Shown here: positions 52,973 through 64,000 of the stretch, in pieces
Layout: the number at the start of each line of letters is the position of its first letter
Numbering within the stretch: position 1 is the first letter of the stretch
From: ZC4RG20 sp963782445
GTDB lineage: Bacteria; Pseudomonadota; Gammaproteobacteria; Steroidobacterales; Rariloculaceae
Assembly (NCBI GenBank): GCA_963782445.1
Contig: CAWAJM010000001.1
Location: forward strand, 1,488,001 to 1,552,000
DNA: 64,000 nucleotides
Direction: 5' to 3'
Position numbers and translations under genes: made by a program
Notes under the pieces: generated by a model
What the model saw: the letters and a program-made list of their open reading frames with translations, nothing else
Told to the model about the DNA's origin: nothing
Databases searched by the model: none

Positions 52973-53567
52973 TTAGCTGCTCTCGCCGACGAGCTGCTTG
53001 AGGTCGTGCGTGATCGCCGGCAGACCGTCCCGATAGCTCATGAGCAGCTGCACGTGTCCGGCGGGGTCGAAGGCGAAGATGGCGGCGCTGTGATAGACCG
53101 CGTAATTGCCTTTGGAGTCCGCGTCGCCGTAGCGGTAGGTGACGCGGTAGCGCTTCGTCAGCTTGTCGAGCTCCGGGCGCGTGCCGGTCAGGCCGATGAC
53201 ATTTTCGCCGAAGGGCTTCGTGTAGTCGGCGAGCTGCTTGGGGTTGTCTCGTTTCGGGTCGACGCTCACGAAGAGCACCCGGATCTGGTCCGCCTTCGCA
53301 CCGAGGGACTGCAGGGCCGCGTGCAGGATGCCGAGCGTGGCGGGGCAGACGTTCGGGGCAGTGCGTGTAGCCGAAGAACAGCAGCGTGACATGCCCGCGG
53401 TAGGCGTCCGCTTTGACGGGATTGCCGTTCTCGTCCTTGAGGTTGAACGCGAGGTCGGGCATCGCACCGCGGATGTTCTGCGTGCTCCACTGCTGCGGCG
53501 CCTGGCTGCAGCCGGTGAGCGTCAGTAGACCCGTCATCGCGATGGCCGCGATCGTCGCTATTCTCAT
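52973..53567 (-). CDS. SCO1/SenC-family copper protein, with one-base frameshift
   Basis: ATG 53567 with GGAGG upstream. Lipobox LTLTGCSQA. The two frames join at GACGTTC 53348-53354; removing one base gives the canonical copper motif YTHCPDVCPATL and a continuous ~197-residue protein with LFVSVDPKRD and the late YHSAAIFAFDPAG. SCO proteins deliver copper to the CuA site of cytochrome oxidase. The start overlaps the CtaG stop region. Confidence 0.92.
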
Positions 53568-53568
53568 C

Positions 53569-54468
53569 TCATACCTCCATTGCTGGTTTCGGCGCCCGGG
53601 CCGACGGTCCGGCGGGCGGCGCAGGCTCCGACCTGACGGGCAAGGCGGCGGTACCCTCGGGATTCTCTCTGCGCATCCACTGACCTAAGACAACGAGCAG
53701 GCCGACAAAGCTCATCATGCCCGGCGGAATCCACGTGATGAGACCGCCGAGACTCTGGTCGTCGGTCGGGGCGATCGGCCACAGCCGGCCGCAGACCGAA
53801 TAGACGGGGTACAGGTCGTGATGGGCCAGCGAGATGTAGGCGCCGAGCACGCTTTGCGGAAACACGACAATCACGACCGCAGCGATGCGCGCACCGTAGG
53901 CCGCGACCCGGCCCGGGGACGGCGCGCGACGGTCCAGAATCACGTGCCAGAACAGCAGACCGTCGATCGCCATGCTCCAGTTCATGGCGTTATAGAGCGG
54001 CACGTTGAGCATCGCGATGAAGTGGATGGACGGGATGAGCCAGAGGTAGATGAGCCCGACGAACAGCAGCGTGGAGACCCATGGCCGCTGCACGAAGCGG
54101 TAGCAGGCGCCGAGCGTGCGGTTCTCGAGCACGGGCTCGACGACGCGGCGGCGAACGGCGGCGGGCGTGCCCGCGAGCAGCGTATCGAACGGTGCCGAGA
54201 GGGCGACGAGGAACGGGCCGAGGTGGTGGAGCACGAGGTGCTGCGTCCGGTGTACGAAGAACATGTGCTGCGACCAGAGATCGAAGCGCGTCTGCAGGAC
54301 CGCGTACATGAGCACGACCCCGGTCACGAAGGCGACGGCGCGGGCCATGCGTCCACGCGGGCCCTGTTTCCGCAGGCCGGCGAAATAGGCCGCGAGACAG
54401 AGCCCCGTGACCGTCGCGACCGTCGGCGAAAACTCGTACGGAAGGAGAAAGTGAATAATGGGCGCCAT
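53569..54468 (-). CDS. Cytochrome c oxidase assembly factor, caa3_CtaG type
   Basis: 299 residues with about seven membrane segments (TVTGLCLAAYFAGL, AFVTGVVLMYAVLQTRFDLW, STLLFVGLIYLWLIPSIHF, IAAVVIVVFPQSVLGAYI) and conserved histidines (MFFVHRTQHLVLHHLGPF). CtaG-family membrane proteins help insert copper into oxidases. Coupled to the SCO gene downstream. No oxidase subunit genes are in this window. Confidence 0.9.
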   Translation of the reverse strand: MAPIIHFLLPYEFSPTVATVTGLCLAAYFAGLRKQGPRGRMARAVAFVTGVVLMYAVLQTRFDLWSQHMFFVHRTQHLVLHHLGPFLVALSAPFDTLLAGTPAAVRRRVVEPVLENRTLGACYRFVQRPWVSTLLFVGLIYLWLIPSIHFIAMLNVPLYNAMNWSMAIDGLLFWHVILDRRAPSPGRVAAYGARIAAVVIVVFPQSVLGAYISLAHHDLYPVYSVCGRLWPIAPTDDQSLGGLITWIPPGMMSFVGLLVVLGQWMRRENPEGTAALPVRSEPAPPAGPSARAPKPAMEV

Positions 54469-54575
54469 GATTCGTTCAGGCCGGGCGACCGGAGCGACCG
54501 GCCGCGGGGCCTCGTCAGAGAGTCAGGCGGCCCCCGAATCGGGACGGGGGGCGCGGCCGATGTCGCATTATACTC

Positions 54576-55199
54576 CTATTTCCCGACGGTCCCGGTCGCG
54601 TTGCGCAGCTGGAACTCGACCGGCAGCTGGGTGCCGTCGGCGAAGTGCAGCGTGACCTTCTCGGTGTTGCCGGGCGTTAACGGGTGCTGCCGCCCCATGA
54701 GCATGAGGTGATAGCCGCCCGGCTCGAATTTCACCTCGCCGTGGGCCGGGACGACGACCTTGTCCACGTGGACCATCGTCGCGAGCCCGTTCTGCTCGAC
54801 GCTGCGATGCAGCTGGACGCTTTGGAAGTCTGCGGCGTCGGCGCCCACGAGCGTGCGGGCCGCATCGCTGTCGTTACGAATCACGAAGTAACCGCCGGAC
54901 GGGCTGGTGCCGGGCAGAAGCCGAATCCATGCCTCCGAGACGGCGGGCTGCGCCGGAGTGCCGGGCGCCTGCTGGGCGGCCGGGCCGCCGCCGGCTTCCG
55001 CGGCCGGCGCGCCGCTGCCGGACGTCTTCCCTGCATTGCCGTCGCCGCTGCAGCCGACGGTGCCGAAGACGGCGGCGCCGAAGACGAGCGCCGTGCCCGC
55101 GAGCGTTGCGCGGCGGCGCGCGGTGGGCCGTGCCGGCCGGCGCCGGCCGGGCTTGCGCGCGGGCGGCTCGCTGCGGCCGAATTCGAGTGTCTCGTCCAT
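54576..55199 (-). CDS. PCuAC periplasmic copper chaperone
   Basis: 207 residues from ATG 55199. An N-terminal basic region and hydrophobic stretch with a lipobox-like GTVGCSG, then an Ala/Gly-rich linker and the PCuAC domain: YFVIRNDSDAARTLVGADA, then VQLHRSVEQNGLATMVHVDK and YHLMLMG, which supply the His/Met copper ligands. Delivers Cu(I) to CuA sites with SCO. The N-terminal extension is longer than usual. Confidence 0.92.
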   Translation of the reverse strand: MDETLEFGRSEPPARKPGRRRPARPTARRRATLAGTALVFGAAVFGTVGCSGDGNAGKTSGSGAPAAEAGGGPAAQQAPGTPAQPAVSEAWIRLLPGTSPSGGYFVIRNDSDAARTLVGADAADFQSVQLHRSVEQNGLATMVHVDKVVVPAHGEVKFEPGGYHLMLMGRQHPLTPGNTEKVTLHFADGTQLPVEFQLRNATGTVGK

Positions 55200-55213
55200 G
55201 GTTTGCCGTCTCC

Positions 55214-55744
55214 TCAAGATTGGCTCGGCGCGGGCTCGCTGCCCGCCGGCTCTGGATTCTTCGGAAAGTCGTAGGCCACGAGCTTGCGGGGCGCGCTCTC
55301 CAATTCCGCCCAGCGGCCGGCCTCGAAGTCGATGGTCACAACGGCGCAGGTCGGGAGGTCGCGGACCTCGAAATCGGGCAGCAGCCGGCACACGAGCTCG
55401 CTGAGGCCGGGGTTGTGGCCGACGAGCAGCACGTCGCCGAAGCGCTCGTCCTGCGCCGCGACGACGCCTAGGATCTGTTCCGGCGTCGCGAGATACAGCG
55501 CGGGCTCGGGCTGCAGGAACTCGAGCGGATAGCCCAGCGCACGCGCGACGAGCTTCGCGGTCGCCCGCGCCCGCCGGGCGGGGCTCGTCAAGATCAAGGA
55601 AGGGCGCAGGCCCCGCGCCTTGAGCCGCCCGCCCATACGCGGTGCGTCGTGCTCGCCGCGCGAGTTCAAGGGGCGGTCGATGTCGGGCCGCTCCGCGTCC
55701 CGCCAGCTCGATTTCGCGTGCCTCAGCAGCGTCAGGCGTTTCAC
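55214..55744 (-). CDS. SixA-type phosphohistidine phosphatase
   Basis: 176 residues. Histidine phosphatase fold with the RHG-type LLRHAKSSW nucleophile, RPLNSRGEHDAPRMG and LLVGHNPGLSELV. SixA dephosphorylates phosphohistidine proteins. Fourteen bases upstream of the PCuAC gene on the same strand and just downstream of sufT. Confidence 0.88.
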   Translation of the reverse strand: MKRLTLLRHAKSSWRDAERPDIDRPLNSRGEHDAPRMGGRLKARGLRPSLILTSPARRARATAKLVARALGYPLEFLQPEPALYLATPEQILGVVAAQDERFGDVLLVGHNPGLSELVCRLLPDFEVRDLPTCAVVTIDFEAGRWAELESAPRKLVAYDFPKNPEPAGSEPAPSQS

Positions 55745-55750
55745 CGCCGG

Positions 55751-56303
55751 CTACAGGAGACCTGCCTCCAGTCTCGCGGCCTCCGACATCATCGACTGGT
55801 TCCACGGAGGGTCGAACACGAGCTCGAACGTCCGCGCGCTCGACGGTCGGAATGATCTGCACTTTCTCGCGCACGTCCTCGGCAAGAATGTCGCCCATGC
55901 CGCAGCCCGGGGCCGTCAGCGTCATCTGGATGTGCACGGCCCGGCCGCCCGTCTCCGTCTTCTCGATCGTGCAGCCGTAGACGAGACCGAGCTCGACGAT
56001 GTTGATCGGGATCTCCGGATCGTAGCAGGTCCGAAGCTGCTGCCAGACGGCCGCCTCGATGTCCTGCTCCGTCGCGTCGTCGGGCACGGCCGGCGGCTTT
56101 AGGGGCTCCATGCCGATCGCGTCGGCATCCGTGCCCGCGATGCGAAACAGGTTCCCTTCGATGTAGATCGTGAAGCTGCCGCCCATGGCCTGCGTCAGCA
56201 GACCGGGCGTGCCCGCCGGCAGTGTCACACGCTCGCCGACCGGGATCAGCACGGCCTCGCAGTCGCGCGAGAAGGTTACCGGTTCGTTGCTTTGATAGTA
56301 CAT
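55751..56303 (-). CDS. sufT: SufT (MIP18-type Fe-S assembly factor), with one-base frameshift
   Basis: ATG 56303. Reads SNEPVTFSRDCEAVLIPVGE, TLPAGTPGLLTQAMGGSFTI and the MIP18 core DPEIPINIVELGLVYGC then TAPGCGMGDILAEDV. The frames join at GAACGTC 55826-55832; removing one base gives ELVFDPPWNQSMMSEAARLE and the stop at 55751. Last gene of the suf operon; helps Fe-S cluster maturation. Confidence 0.92.
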
Positions 56304-56307
56304 CGGA

Positions 56308-56754
56308 TTACTCGGTCGAGACGGATTCTTCGGAGCCGGACAGCGCCGTTTGCAGCGCATGCCAGCCGAGGCTCGCGCACTTGACGCGAGTCGGATACTC
56401 GCGCACGCCGGCCAGCGCGGCGAGCTTCTCGAGCGCCTCGACGTCCGGCTCCGCGGCGCCCGTCAGCATGTCGTGAACCTGGTCGTAGAGTCCGAGCGAC
56501 TCTGCGACCGAACGGCCCTTGACGCGCTCGGTCATGAGCGACGAGGAGGCGACCGAAATAGCGCAGCCCGAGCCGCGGAACGAGATATCCTCGATCTTGT
56601 CGCCCGCGAGCTTCACGTAGAGCGTGAGGCGGTCCCCGCACAGCGGGTTCACGCCCTCGACGACGCGGTCCGCATCGGCGAGCTCGCCGAAGTTCCGCGG
56701 ATTGCGGTTGTGATCGAGGATGACTTCCCTGTACAGCTCTCTGAGTTCGTTCAC
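56308..56754 (-). CDS. sufU: SufU-type Fe-S scaffold or sulfur-transfer protein
   Basis: 148 residues. Three conserved cysteines in PLCGDRL, GSGCAISVASSS and VKCASLGW, plus an insert typical of SufU relative to IscU. It accepts sulfur from SufS. Four-base overlap with sufS. Confidence 0.93.
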   Translation of the reverse strand: MNELRELYREVILDHNRNPRNFGELADADRVVEGVNPLCGDRLTLYVKLAGDKIEDISFRGSGCAISVASSSLMTERVKGRSVAESLGLYDQVHDMLTGAAEPDVEALEKLAALAGVREYPTRVKCASLGWHALQTALSGSEESVSTE

Positions 56755-58028
56755 GCGAAGATCTCCACGGCTTGCGCCAAGCCGGCCGCCAGACGGTCCA
56801 CGTCGTCCCGATTGTTGTAGACACCGAACGATGCGCGCGCCGTCGCGGCGACGCCGAAGCGCTCCATGACGGGCATCGCGCAGTGGTGGCCTGTGCGGAT
56901 CGCCACGCCTTCGAGGTCTACGATCGTGCCGATGTCGTGCGCATGGATTCGGTCGAACACGAACGAGAGGACGCCGGCTTTGCGCGCGGCCGTGCCCACG
57001 ACCCGCGCGCCCGAGAAGGCCAGGACGCGCTCCGTCGCATACGCGAGCAGGTTGTGCTCATGGGCGGCGACGGCCGCGAAGTCGAGGCGCGCGAGGTAAT
57101 CGACGGCCGCGCCGAGCGCGACGGCGCCCGTGATGTTCGGCGTGCCGGCCTCGAACTTGTAGGGCAGGGCGTTGTAGACGCTCTTGTCGAGGCTCACGGA
57201 AAGGATCATCTCGCCGCCGCCCTGGTACGGCGGCATCTCCTCGAGCAGGGCCCGCTTCCCATAGAGCACGCCGATTCCCGTCGGCGCGTACATCTTGTGT
57301 CCGGAGAACGCGTAGAAGTCGCAGTCGAGGTCGCGCACGTCGACGCGCATGTGCGCCATGGCCTGTGCCCCGTCGACGAGCACCAGGGCGCCGGCCTCGT
57401 GCGCCTTCGCCGTCAGCTCCGCGACGGGGTTGACTGTGCCGAGGGCGTTCGAGACGTGGCCGACGGCGACGATGCGCGTACGCGCGTTCAACAGGCGCTC
57501 GAAGGCCGCCAAGTCGATCTCGCCGGCATCGGTCACGGGCGCCGCGACGAGCTTGGCCCCCGTGCGTTCGCAGGCGAGCTGCCAGGGCACGATGTTCGAG
57601 TGGTGCTCCATGGCCGTTATGAGCACCTCGTCGCCGGCGCCGAGGCTCGCGCCGAGCGCCGTCGCAACGAGATTGATCGACTCGGTGGTGCCCCGCGTGA
57701 AGACGATCTCCTCTACGCCGGCCGCGTTCACGTAGGCACGGATTTTCTCGCGGGCGCCCTCGAACGCATCCGTCGCGCGTTGGCTCAGCGCGTGCACACC
57801 GCGGTGCACGTTCGCGTGATTCCTGCTCTGTTGCTCCAGCATGGCGTCGAGCACGGGCTGCGGGACCTGCGATGACGCGGCGCTGTCGAGGTAGGCGAGC
57901 GGCTTGTCGCCGTGCACGCACTGCTGCAGCGCCGGAAAGTCCGCGCGCAGGGCCGCCACGTCGGTGACGAGACTCGGCCGGCGGCGGGCGGCCGGTGCGC
58001 CGGCTGCGTTTTCGGGCCGGGCGCTCAT
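56751..58028 (-). CDS. sufS: Cysteine desulfurase SufS
   Basis: 425 residues from ATG 58028 (GGAG upstream). PLP-binding lysine in FSGHKMYAPTG, catalytic cysteine in TGHHCAMPVM, and EHHSNIVPW. Releases sulfur from cysteine for cluster assembly. Overlaps sufD and sufU by four bases each. Confidence 0.97.
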   Translation of the reverse strand: MSARPENAAGAPAARRRPSLVTDVAALRADFPALQQCVHGDKPLAYLDSAASSQVPQPVLDAMLEQQSRNHANVHRGVHALSQRATDAFEGAREKIRAYVNAAGVEEIVFTRGTTESINLVATALGASLGAGDEVLITAMEHHSNIVPWQLACERTGAKLVAAPVTDAGEIDLAAFERLLNARTRIVAVGHVSNALGTVNPVAELTAKAHEAGALVLVDGAQAMAHMRVDVRDLDCDFYAFSGHKMYAPTGIGVLYGKRALLEEMPPYQGGGEMILSVSLDKSVYNALPYKFEAGTPNITGAVALGAAVDYLARLDFAAVAAHEHNLLAYATERVLAFSGARVVGTAARKAGVLSFVFDRIHAHDIGTIVDLEGVAIRTGHHCAMPVMERFGVAATARASFGVYNNRDDVDRLAAGLAQAVEIFA

Positions 58029-59361
58029 ATCGCGATCTCCTCGGGCGCGCCGCCCGGCAGCTGGCCGGCGACTTTGAGCACGGCGCGGGCCCTGAGCGAA
58101 GCCGGCTCGAGCCGCTCGAGGAGCGTGGCGGCGAACGCGAATGTCAGGAGCGCGCGTGCGGCCTCGGCAGCGATGCCGCGGGAGCGCAGATAGAACAGCT
58201 GCTCTGCGTCGAGCTCGCCGACCGTCGCGCCATGGCTGCATTTGACGTCGTCGGCATAGATCTCGAGCTCGGGTTTGGTGTCGATCTCGGCGCGCTCGGC
58301 GAGTAGCAGGTTATCGCTCGCCTGCCGCGCGTCGATGCCGTGAGCGCCGTGATGGACGACGACCTTTCCGTTGAAGACGCCGTGCCCGTCGCGGTCCGCG
58401 ATGCCGCGGAACGCTTCGTCGCTCGTCGTGTACGGGGCGACATGCTCGATCTTGGTATGGTTGTCGACGTGCCGGCCCGTGCCGGCGACGAAGACACCGA
58501 ACAGGCTCGCATGTGCGCCGGGCTCGAGCAGCCGCACGTCGATGTCGTTGCGCACGAGGCGGCCGCCGAGATCGACGTAGCCGACCTCGAGCGAAGCGTC
58601 CTTCGCGAGCTCGGCCGCGAGCAGCGACGTCTCGAAGTAGGCGTCGCCTTGCTCCTGCAGCCGGTACACCGCGAGGCGCGAGCCCTCGGCCAGTGCGGCC
58701 TGCGTGACGACGTTGAGCCAGCCCGAAGCGCCTTCGGCGCCCGCCTCGGCGGGGCCGCCCGGCGCCTCGAGGCAGTGAACGACGAGCCTCAGCGACGTCT
58801 GCGGCGCGAGCTCGATCGCGACGCGCGGCTGGGCGGCGCTGCGGCCCGCGGCGCCGCCCGCGAAGTACACATGCAGCTCGGCGGGCGGCGCCCCGCGCCG
58901 TGTCTCGATCGCGAGCCCGTCCGGCGCAAAGGCCGCATTGAGCTCGGCCAGCGGGTGCGCCTCGAGCACGGCGCGCCGCTCGAGGACGGCCGCGAAGCGT
59001 TCCGGATCCTCGGCGAGCCGTCCGATCGAAAGGCCGTGGCCGCCGTCGAGGCGGCAGAGCGCGGGCTCGAGCCTTCCGTCGACGAAGACGGCACGCGGCC
59101 CGGTGTAACCCGGCGCCGCCCCCGCGAGCAGATGCTGCAGCGCTTCGCGGCGCGGCGCCGCGAGCGTGCCCTCGCGCGGGGCGTATTCGAAGCCGCCCGT
59201 GGCGATAGGCTTGAGATCGGTGTAGTGCCAGGCCTCGTTGCGCCGCGTCGGAAAGCCCTGGGCGGCGAAGGCCGCGAGCGCGTCCCGGCGCCGGCGCTGC
59301 GCCGCGGGCGTACCGGGCAGCCGGGGGAGGCCCGCAACGAACTCTCGCTCGAGCTCCGCGC

Positions 59362-59365
<4 letters not shown>
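58025..59365 (-). CDS. sufD: Fe-S assembly protein SufD
   Basis: 446 residues from ATG 59365. N-terminal helical part (FPTRRNEAWHYTDLKPIATG), then the beta-helix core, including VDNHTKIEHVAPYTTSDEAF and DDVKCSHGATVGELDAEQLF. Partner of SufB in the SufBC2D scaffold. Confidence 0.95.
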
Positions 59366-60129
<764 letters not shown>

Positions 60130-60154
60130 CTTACTCGTCCTTCCGTAACGTCCA

Positions 60155-61603
<1,449 letters not shown>

Positions 61604-61631
61604 GCCTTGTCTTCCTGTTCCGAAGGCCCTC

Positions 61632-62141
61632 TCAGGCGCGCCGCCGAGCCCGGCGTCCGGCGCCGGCCGCCGCCGTCACGGCTGCGGCCTGCGCCCCGTC
61701 CTCGAGCGCGCCGTCGAGATCCGGCGGCGCGAGCGGCTCGGCGCGGGTCTGCAGATCCGCGAGCGTGACCTGCTGGAGCGCCTTGCGAATGCTGCGGTTG
61801 ATCTTCTGCCAGGCCACGCCGACGCGGCAGAACGACTCGAGGTCGCAGGCGCCCGCGAGCGAGCTGCACTCGGTGATCGCGACCGGGCCCTCGAGCGCGT
61901 CGATGATCTCCGCCGCGCTGATGAGCTCCGGTGCGCGGGCGAGCGCGTAGCCGCCTTGCACACCGCGCTCGGAGACGACGAGGCCCGCGCGCACGAGGAG
62001 CTTGAGCAGCTTGCTGACCGTGGGCTGGCCGAGATGCGTGGCGTCGGCCACGGCCCCGCAGGTCGCGAGCTCGCCGCGCGTCGATGCGAGCTGAGCCAGG
62101 ACCATGGTCCCGTAATCCGTAAGCTTGCTCATGCGCAGCAT
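61632..62141 (-). CDS. Rrf2-family SUF operon regulator
   Basis: 169 residues. Winged helix (LTDYGTMVLAQLASTRGELA, LGQPTVSKLLKLLVRAGLV) and a three-cysteine loop (ECSSLAGACDLESFCRVG) that probably binds a Fe-S cluster. It matches the SUF-associated regulator of Xanthomonas-type gammaproteobacteria. Directly upstream of sufB, so autoregulation of the operon is likely. An Ala/Arg-rich tail extends the usual length. Confidence 0.92.
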   Translation of the reverse strand: MLRMSKLTDYGTMVLAQLASTRGELATCGAVADATHLGQPTVSKLLKLLVRAGLVVSERGVQGGYALARAPELISAAEIIDALEGPVAITECSSLAGACDLESFCRVGVAWQKINRSIRKALQQVTLADLQTRAEPLAPPDLDGALEDGAQAAAVTAAAGAGRRARRRA

Positions 62142-62237
62142 GGCGCCATCCCTGCGGCATCAAATAGGACTATTTTAGTCCCCTTTATGCGGCGCTGCCA
62201 AGCCGATGGCGGCCGCGGCGAGGGACTCGCGCGCCGG

Positions 62238-63734
62238 CTAGGGTGCCGAGAAGCCCTCGGGGCCGTCGGGGCGTTGCCCGCCGCCGCTGCGGTCCTCGCC
62301 GGTTTCCCCGCGCCGTCCCTTCGGCAGGTATTCGCTGAGCTCCTTGAGCCGGGCCGTGAGGCGCGCCTTCTCGACCGCATCGGCGTTCGGGACGTCGAGT
62401 GCCATATGCAGCTGCCGGATGGCGAGCCGCAGGTTGCCCATCGCGACGTAGTATTCGCCCATGTAGTAGTGGGCGTTCAGCGTGTCGCCCTGCGCGTCGG
62501 CCGCACGCGCGATGAGTCGGATCTGCTCGGGGGTCGGGGGCACGTTGTTGAGCAGGTCGAGAAGCAGGTGGTGGGCCTTAGCCGGCTGGTTCGCCTTGAG
62601 CAGCACCTTCGCGTAGCTGATCGTCAGCGGGACGTTGCGCGGGAACAGCGTGATCGCGTCTTTGTAGATCTTGATGGCCTGGTCATAGAGGCCGCTGTCG
62701 GCCAGTGCTTCGGCCTCGCCGATGCGGTAGGCGATGACCCCGGGATGCTGCGCGGCGAGCCGGCCGAAGATGCGATCGGCCCGATCGTCCTGCGAGAGGC
62801 CTTCGAGCGCGAGCCCGAGCCCGTACTGCGTGGCGTCGGAGTTCGGGTCGGGCTTCGCCTTGAACTCCTTGAGCGCGGCCTCGGGCGTCGCTGCGCTCAT
62901 GACCTCGATCCGTGCCTTCATGAGCCCGTAGCTCACGCTGTCGGCGGGGTGTGCCGGCGGCAGCTGCCGCGCCCGGGCCCTGGCTTCGGCGATGCGCTCG
63001 GTCGTCACGGGGTGGTCCTGCAGCATCTGCGGCACCGCGCGCTCGGAGGCGCCATAGCGCTGCTGCAGCTTCTCGAAGAAGTCGGCCATGGCGTCCGGAT
63101 TGAAGCCGGCCTCGGAGAGCAGCTTGATGCCGACGCGGTCGGCCTCCTGCTCGTCCGCGCGCGTGAAGTTGATCTGGTGCTGCGCCATGGCGGCCTGCGA
63201 GGCAGTCATGACACCCGCCATCGCATTGCCGCCCGCGTGAGTAGCGGCGCCGACCAGAAGAGCGGCCAGCATCGCGGCCATCGAGACGATGCCCGAGCGC
63301 TCGCTGTCGTAGGCCGCCCGCGCCATGTGGCGCTGGGTGACGTGGGAGATTTCGTGCGCGAGCACGGCGGCGAGCTCGCTCTCGCTGCCCGTCGCGAGGA
63401 TGAGCCCGGAATTCACGCCGACGTAGCCGCCCGGCAGCGAGAACGCATTGATCTCGCTGTTGTTGACGACGAAAAACTGGAACTGCTGGCTGCCGTCGCT
63501 CGCGCGGCTCGAGAGCTGGGAGCCCAGGGCCTGAATGTATTCGGTCAGGAGCGGATCTTCGTTAATCGCGCCGGCGCTGCGCAGCTGCATGACGACCTGG
63601 TGGCCGAGCTGCGCGCCCTTGGACTTGCTGAGCGCGGCGTCGGCCGGATTGCCGAAATCCGGCAGCTCGGCTGCGGCCGCGACGCCGGCGAAGGCGTGGG
63701 CCAACAACAGACACAGGCAGATCGCGCGCTTCAT
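62238..63734 (-). CDS. bepA: BepA-like periplasmic M48 metalloprotease with TPRs
   Basis: 498 residues with a signal peptide (ends near AGVAAAAEL). The M48 zinc motif is VLAHEISHVTQRH, with INFTRADEQEADRVGIKLLS as the third-ligand segment. The C-terminal half is TPR-like (ALADSGLYDQAIKIYKDAI, AKVLLKANQPAKAHHLL). BepA assists LptD assembly and degrades misfolded outer-membrane proteins. Confidence 0.93.
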   Translation of the reverse strand: MKRAICLCLLLAHAFAGVAAAAELPDFGNPADAALSKSKGAQLGHQVVMQLRSAGAINEDPLLTEYIQALGSQLSSRASDGSQQFQFFVVNNSEINAFSLPGGYVGVNSGLILATGSESELAAVLAHEISHVTQRHMARAAYDSERSGIVSMAAMLAALLVGAATHAGGNAMAGVMTASQAAMAQHQINFTRADEQEADRVGIKLLSEAGFNPDAMADFFEKLQQRYGASERAVPQMLQDHPVTTERIAEARARARQLPPAHPADSVSYGLMKARIEVMSAATPEAALKEFKAKPDPNSDATQYGLGLALEGLSQDDRADRIFGRLAAQHPGVIAYRIGEAEALADSGLYDQAIKIYKDAITLFPRNVPLTISYAKVLLKANQPAKAHHLLLDLLNNVPPTPEQIRLIARAADAQGDTLNAHYYMGEYYVAMGNLRLAIRQLHMALDVPNADAVEKARLTARLKELSEYLPKGRRGETGEDRSGGGQRPDGPEGFSAP

Positions 63735-63778
63735 CCTGTCCTCCGGCCCAGCCGCGCACCCGCTCGAGCGGGCCTAAG

Positions 63779-64000
63779 CTATAGGGACAACGCGGCCTCC
63801 AAAACGTTCTCGACGTGCCCGGCGACTTTGACCTTGCGCCATTCCTGGCGCAGCACGCCGGACCCGTCCACGAGGAAGGTGCTGCGCTCGACGCCCATCA
63901 CCTTCTTGCCATACATGTTCTTCTCCCGGATCACGTCGAAGGCCCGGCAAAGCTTTTCTTCCGGGTCCGAGATCAGATCGAACGGCAGCCCGAGCTTTTC
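63779..64000 (-). CDS. bcp: Bacterioferritin comigratory protein, thiol peroxidase (C-terminal part)
   Basis: 74 codons to the window edge. LPFDLISDPEEKLCRAFDVI, MYGKKVMGVERSTFLVDGSG and KVAGHVENVL match the end of Bcp/PrxQ peroxiredoxins. The peroxidatic cysteine lies outside the window. Upstream neighbour of the bepA-like gene on the same strand, the usual gammaproteobacterial pairing. Confidence 0.93.
   Translation of the reverse strand, partial: EKLGLPFDLISDPEEKLCRAFDVIREKNMYGKKVMGVERSTFLVDGSGVLRQEWRKVKVAGHVENVLEAALSL

Noticed and set aside
54576..56360. Single 594-codon fusion of SufT and PCuAC
   Set aside because: The middle part is SixA read in the wrong frame; sufT ends at 55751 after correcting one base, and PCuAC has its own start at 55199.

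Overview
This is high-GC chromosomal DNA from a gammaproteobacterium, probably a Steroidobacter/Nevskiales-like or related soil or sediment lineage. The evidence is gene order: rnr-rlmB-rpsF-rpsR-DUF2232-rplI-dnaB, ffh-rpsP-rimM-trmD-rplS, and a complete SUF operon led by a Rrf2 regulator of the Xanthomonas suf type. The exact genus cannot be read from the sequence.

Layout. 1-6.1 kb: signalling cluster (HDOD protein, RsbRD-type histidine kinase, two single-domain response regulators) with small secreted proteins and a SYLF lipid-binding protein. 6.5-12.9 kb: exported hydrolases (alpha/beta hydrolase, metallo-beta-lactamase fold, carboxylesterase B), then a diheme cytochrome c and an OmpA-like protein. 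13.0-14.9 kb: decayed DNA (ABC permease remnant, orphan fragments) and one periplasmic protein of unknown role. 15.2-27.4 kb: accessory island ending at a tRNA-Leu(CAG) gene. It looks like two elements stacked at the tRNA 3' end: an older one with a P4-type tyrosine integrase (15.2-16.7 kb) and a younger ~10.7 kb one with a large serine integrase (16.7-27.35 kb). The younger element has a prohead protease, a topoisomerase VI A-like Toprim protein and a DUF1376 protein, but no capsid, portal or terminase. It also carries a three-gene operon (18.1-20.4 kb: TIGR04255-like protein, unknown protein, PIN-like nuclease with a Cys4 insert), the best candidate for an undescribed defence or toxin system.

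27.5-34.4 kb: RNA processing, ribosomal proteins and replicative helicase. 34.6-38.2 kb: FHA, PP2C phosphatase and Ser/Thr kinase, on the opposite strand. 38.3-44.8 kb: radA, a CorC/CNNM-type protein, ffh and the rpsP-rimM-trmD-rplS operon. 44.9-48.6 kb: TRAP transporter with a TatT lipoprotein. 48.7-52.4 kb: SppA, Hsp15 and exported DUF6152-type proteins. 53-55.7 kb: SCO, CtaG, copper chaperone PCuAC and SixA. 55.7-62.1 kb: sufT-sufU-sufS-sufD-sufC-sufB-rrf2, read right to left. 62.2-64 kb: BepA-like M48 protease and the end of bcp.

Four conserved genes (diheme cytochrome, dnaB, SCO, sufT) each carry a single-base insertion, and all four insertions turn an expected GACGTC into GAACGTC or GACGTTC. 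That suggests a motif-linked base-calling error more than four independent mutations. Intergenic regions hold several perfect inverted repeats of 27-34 bp and a REP-like repeat shared between 39.7 kb and 52.5 kb.
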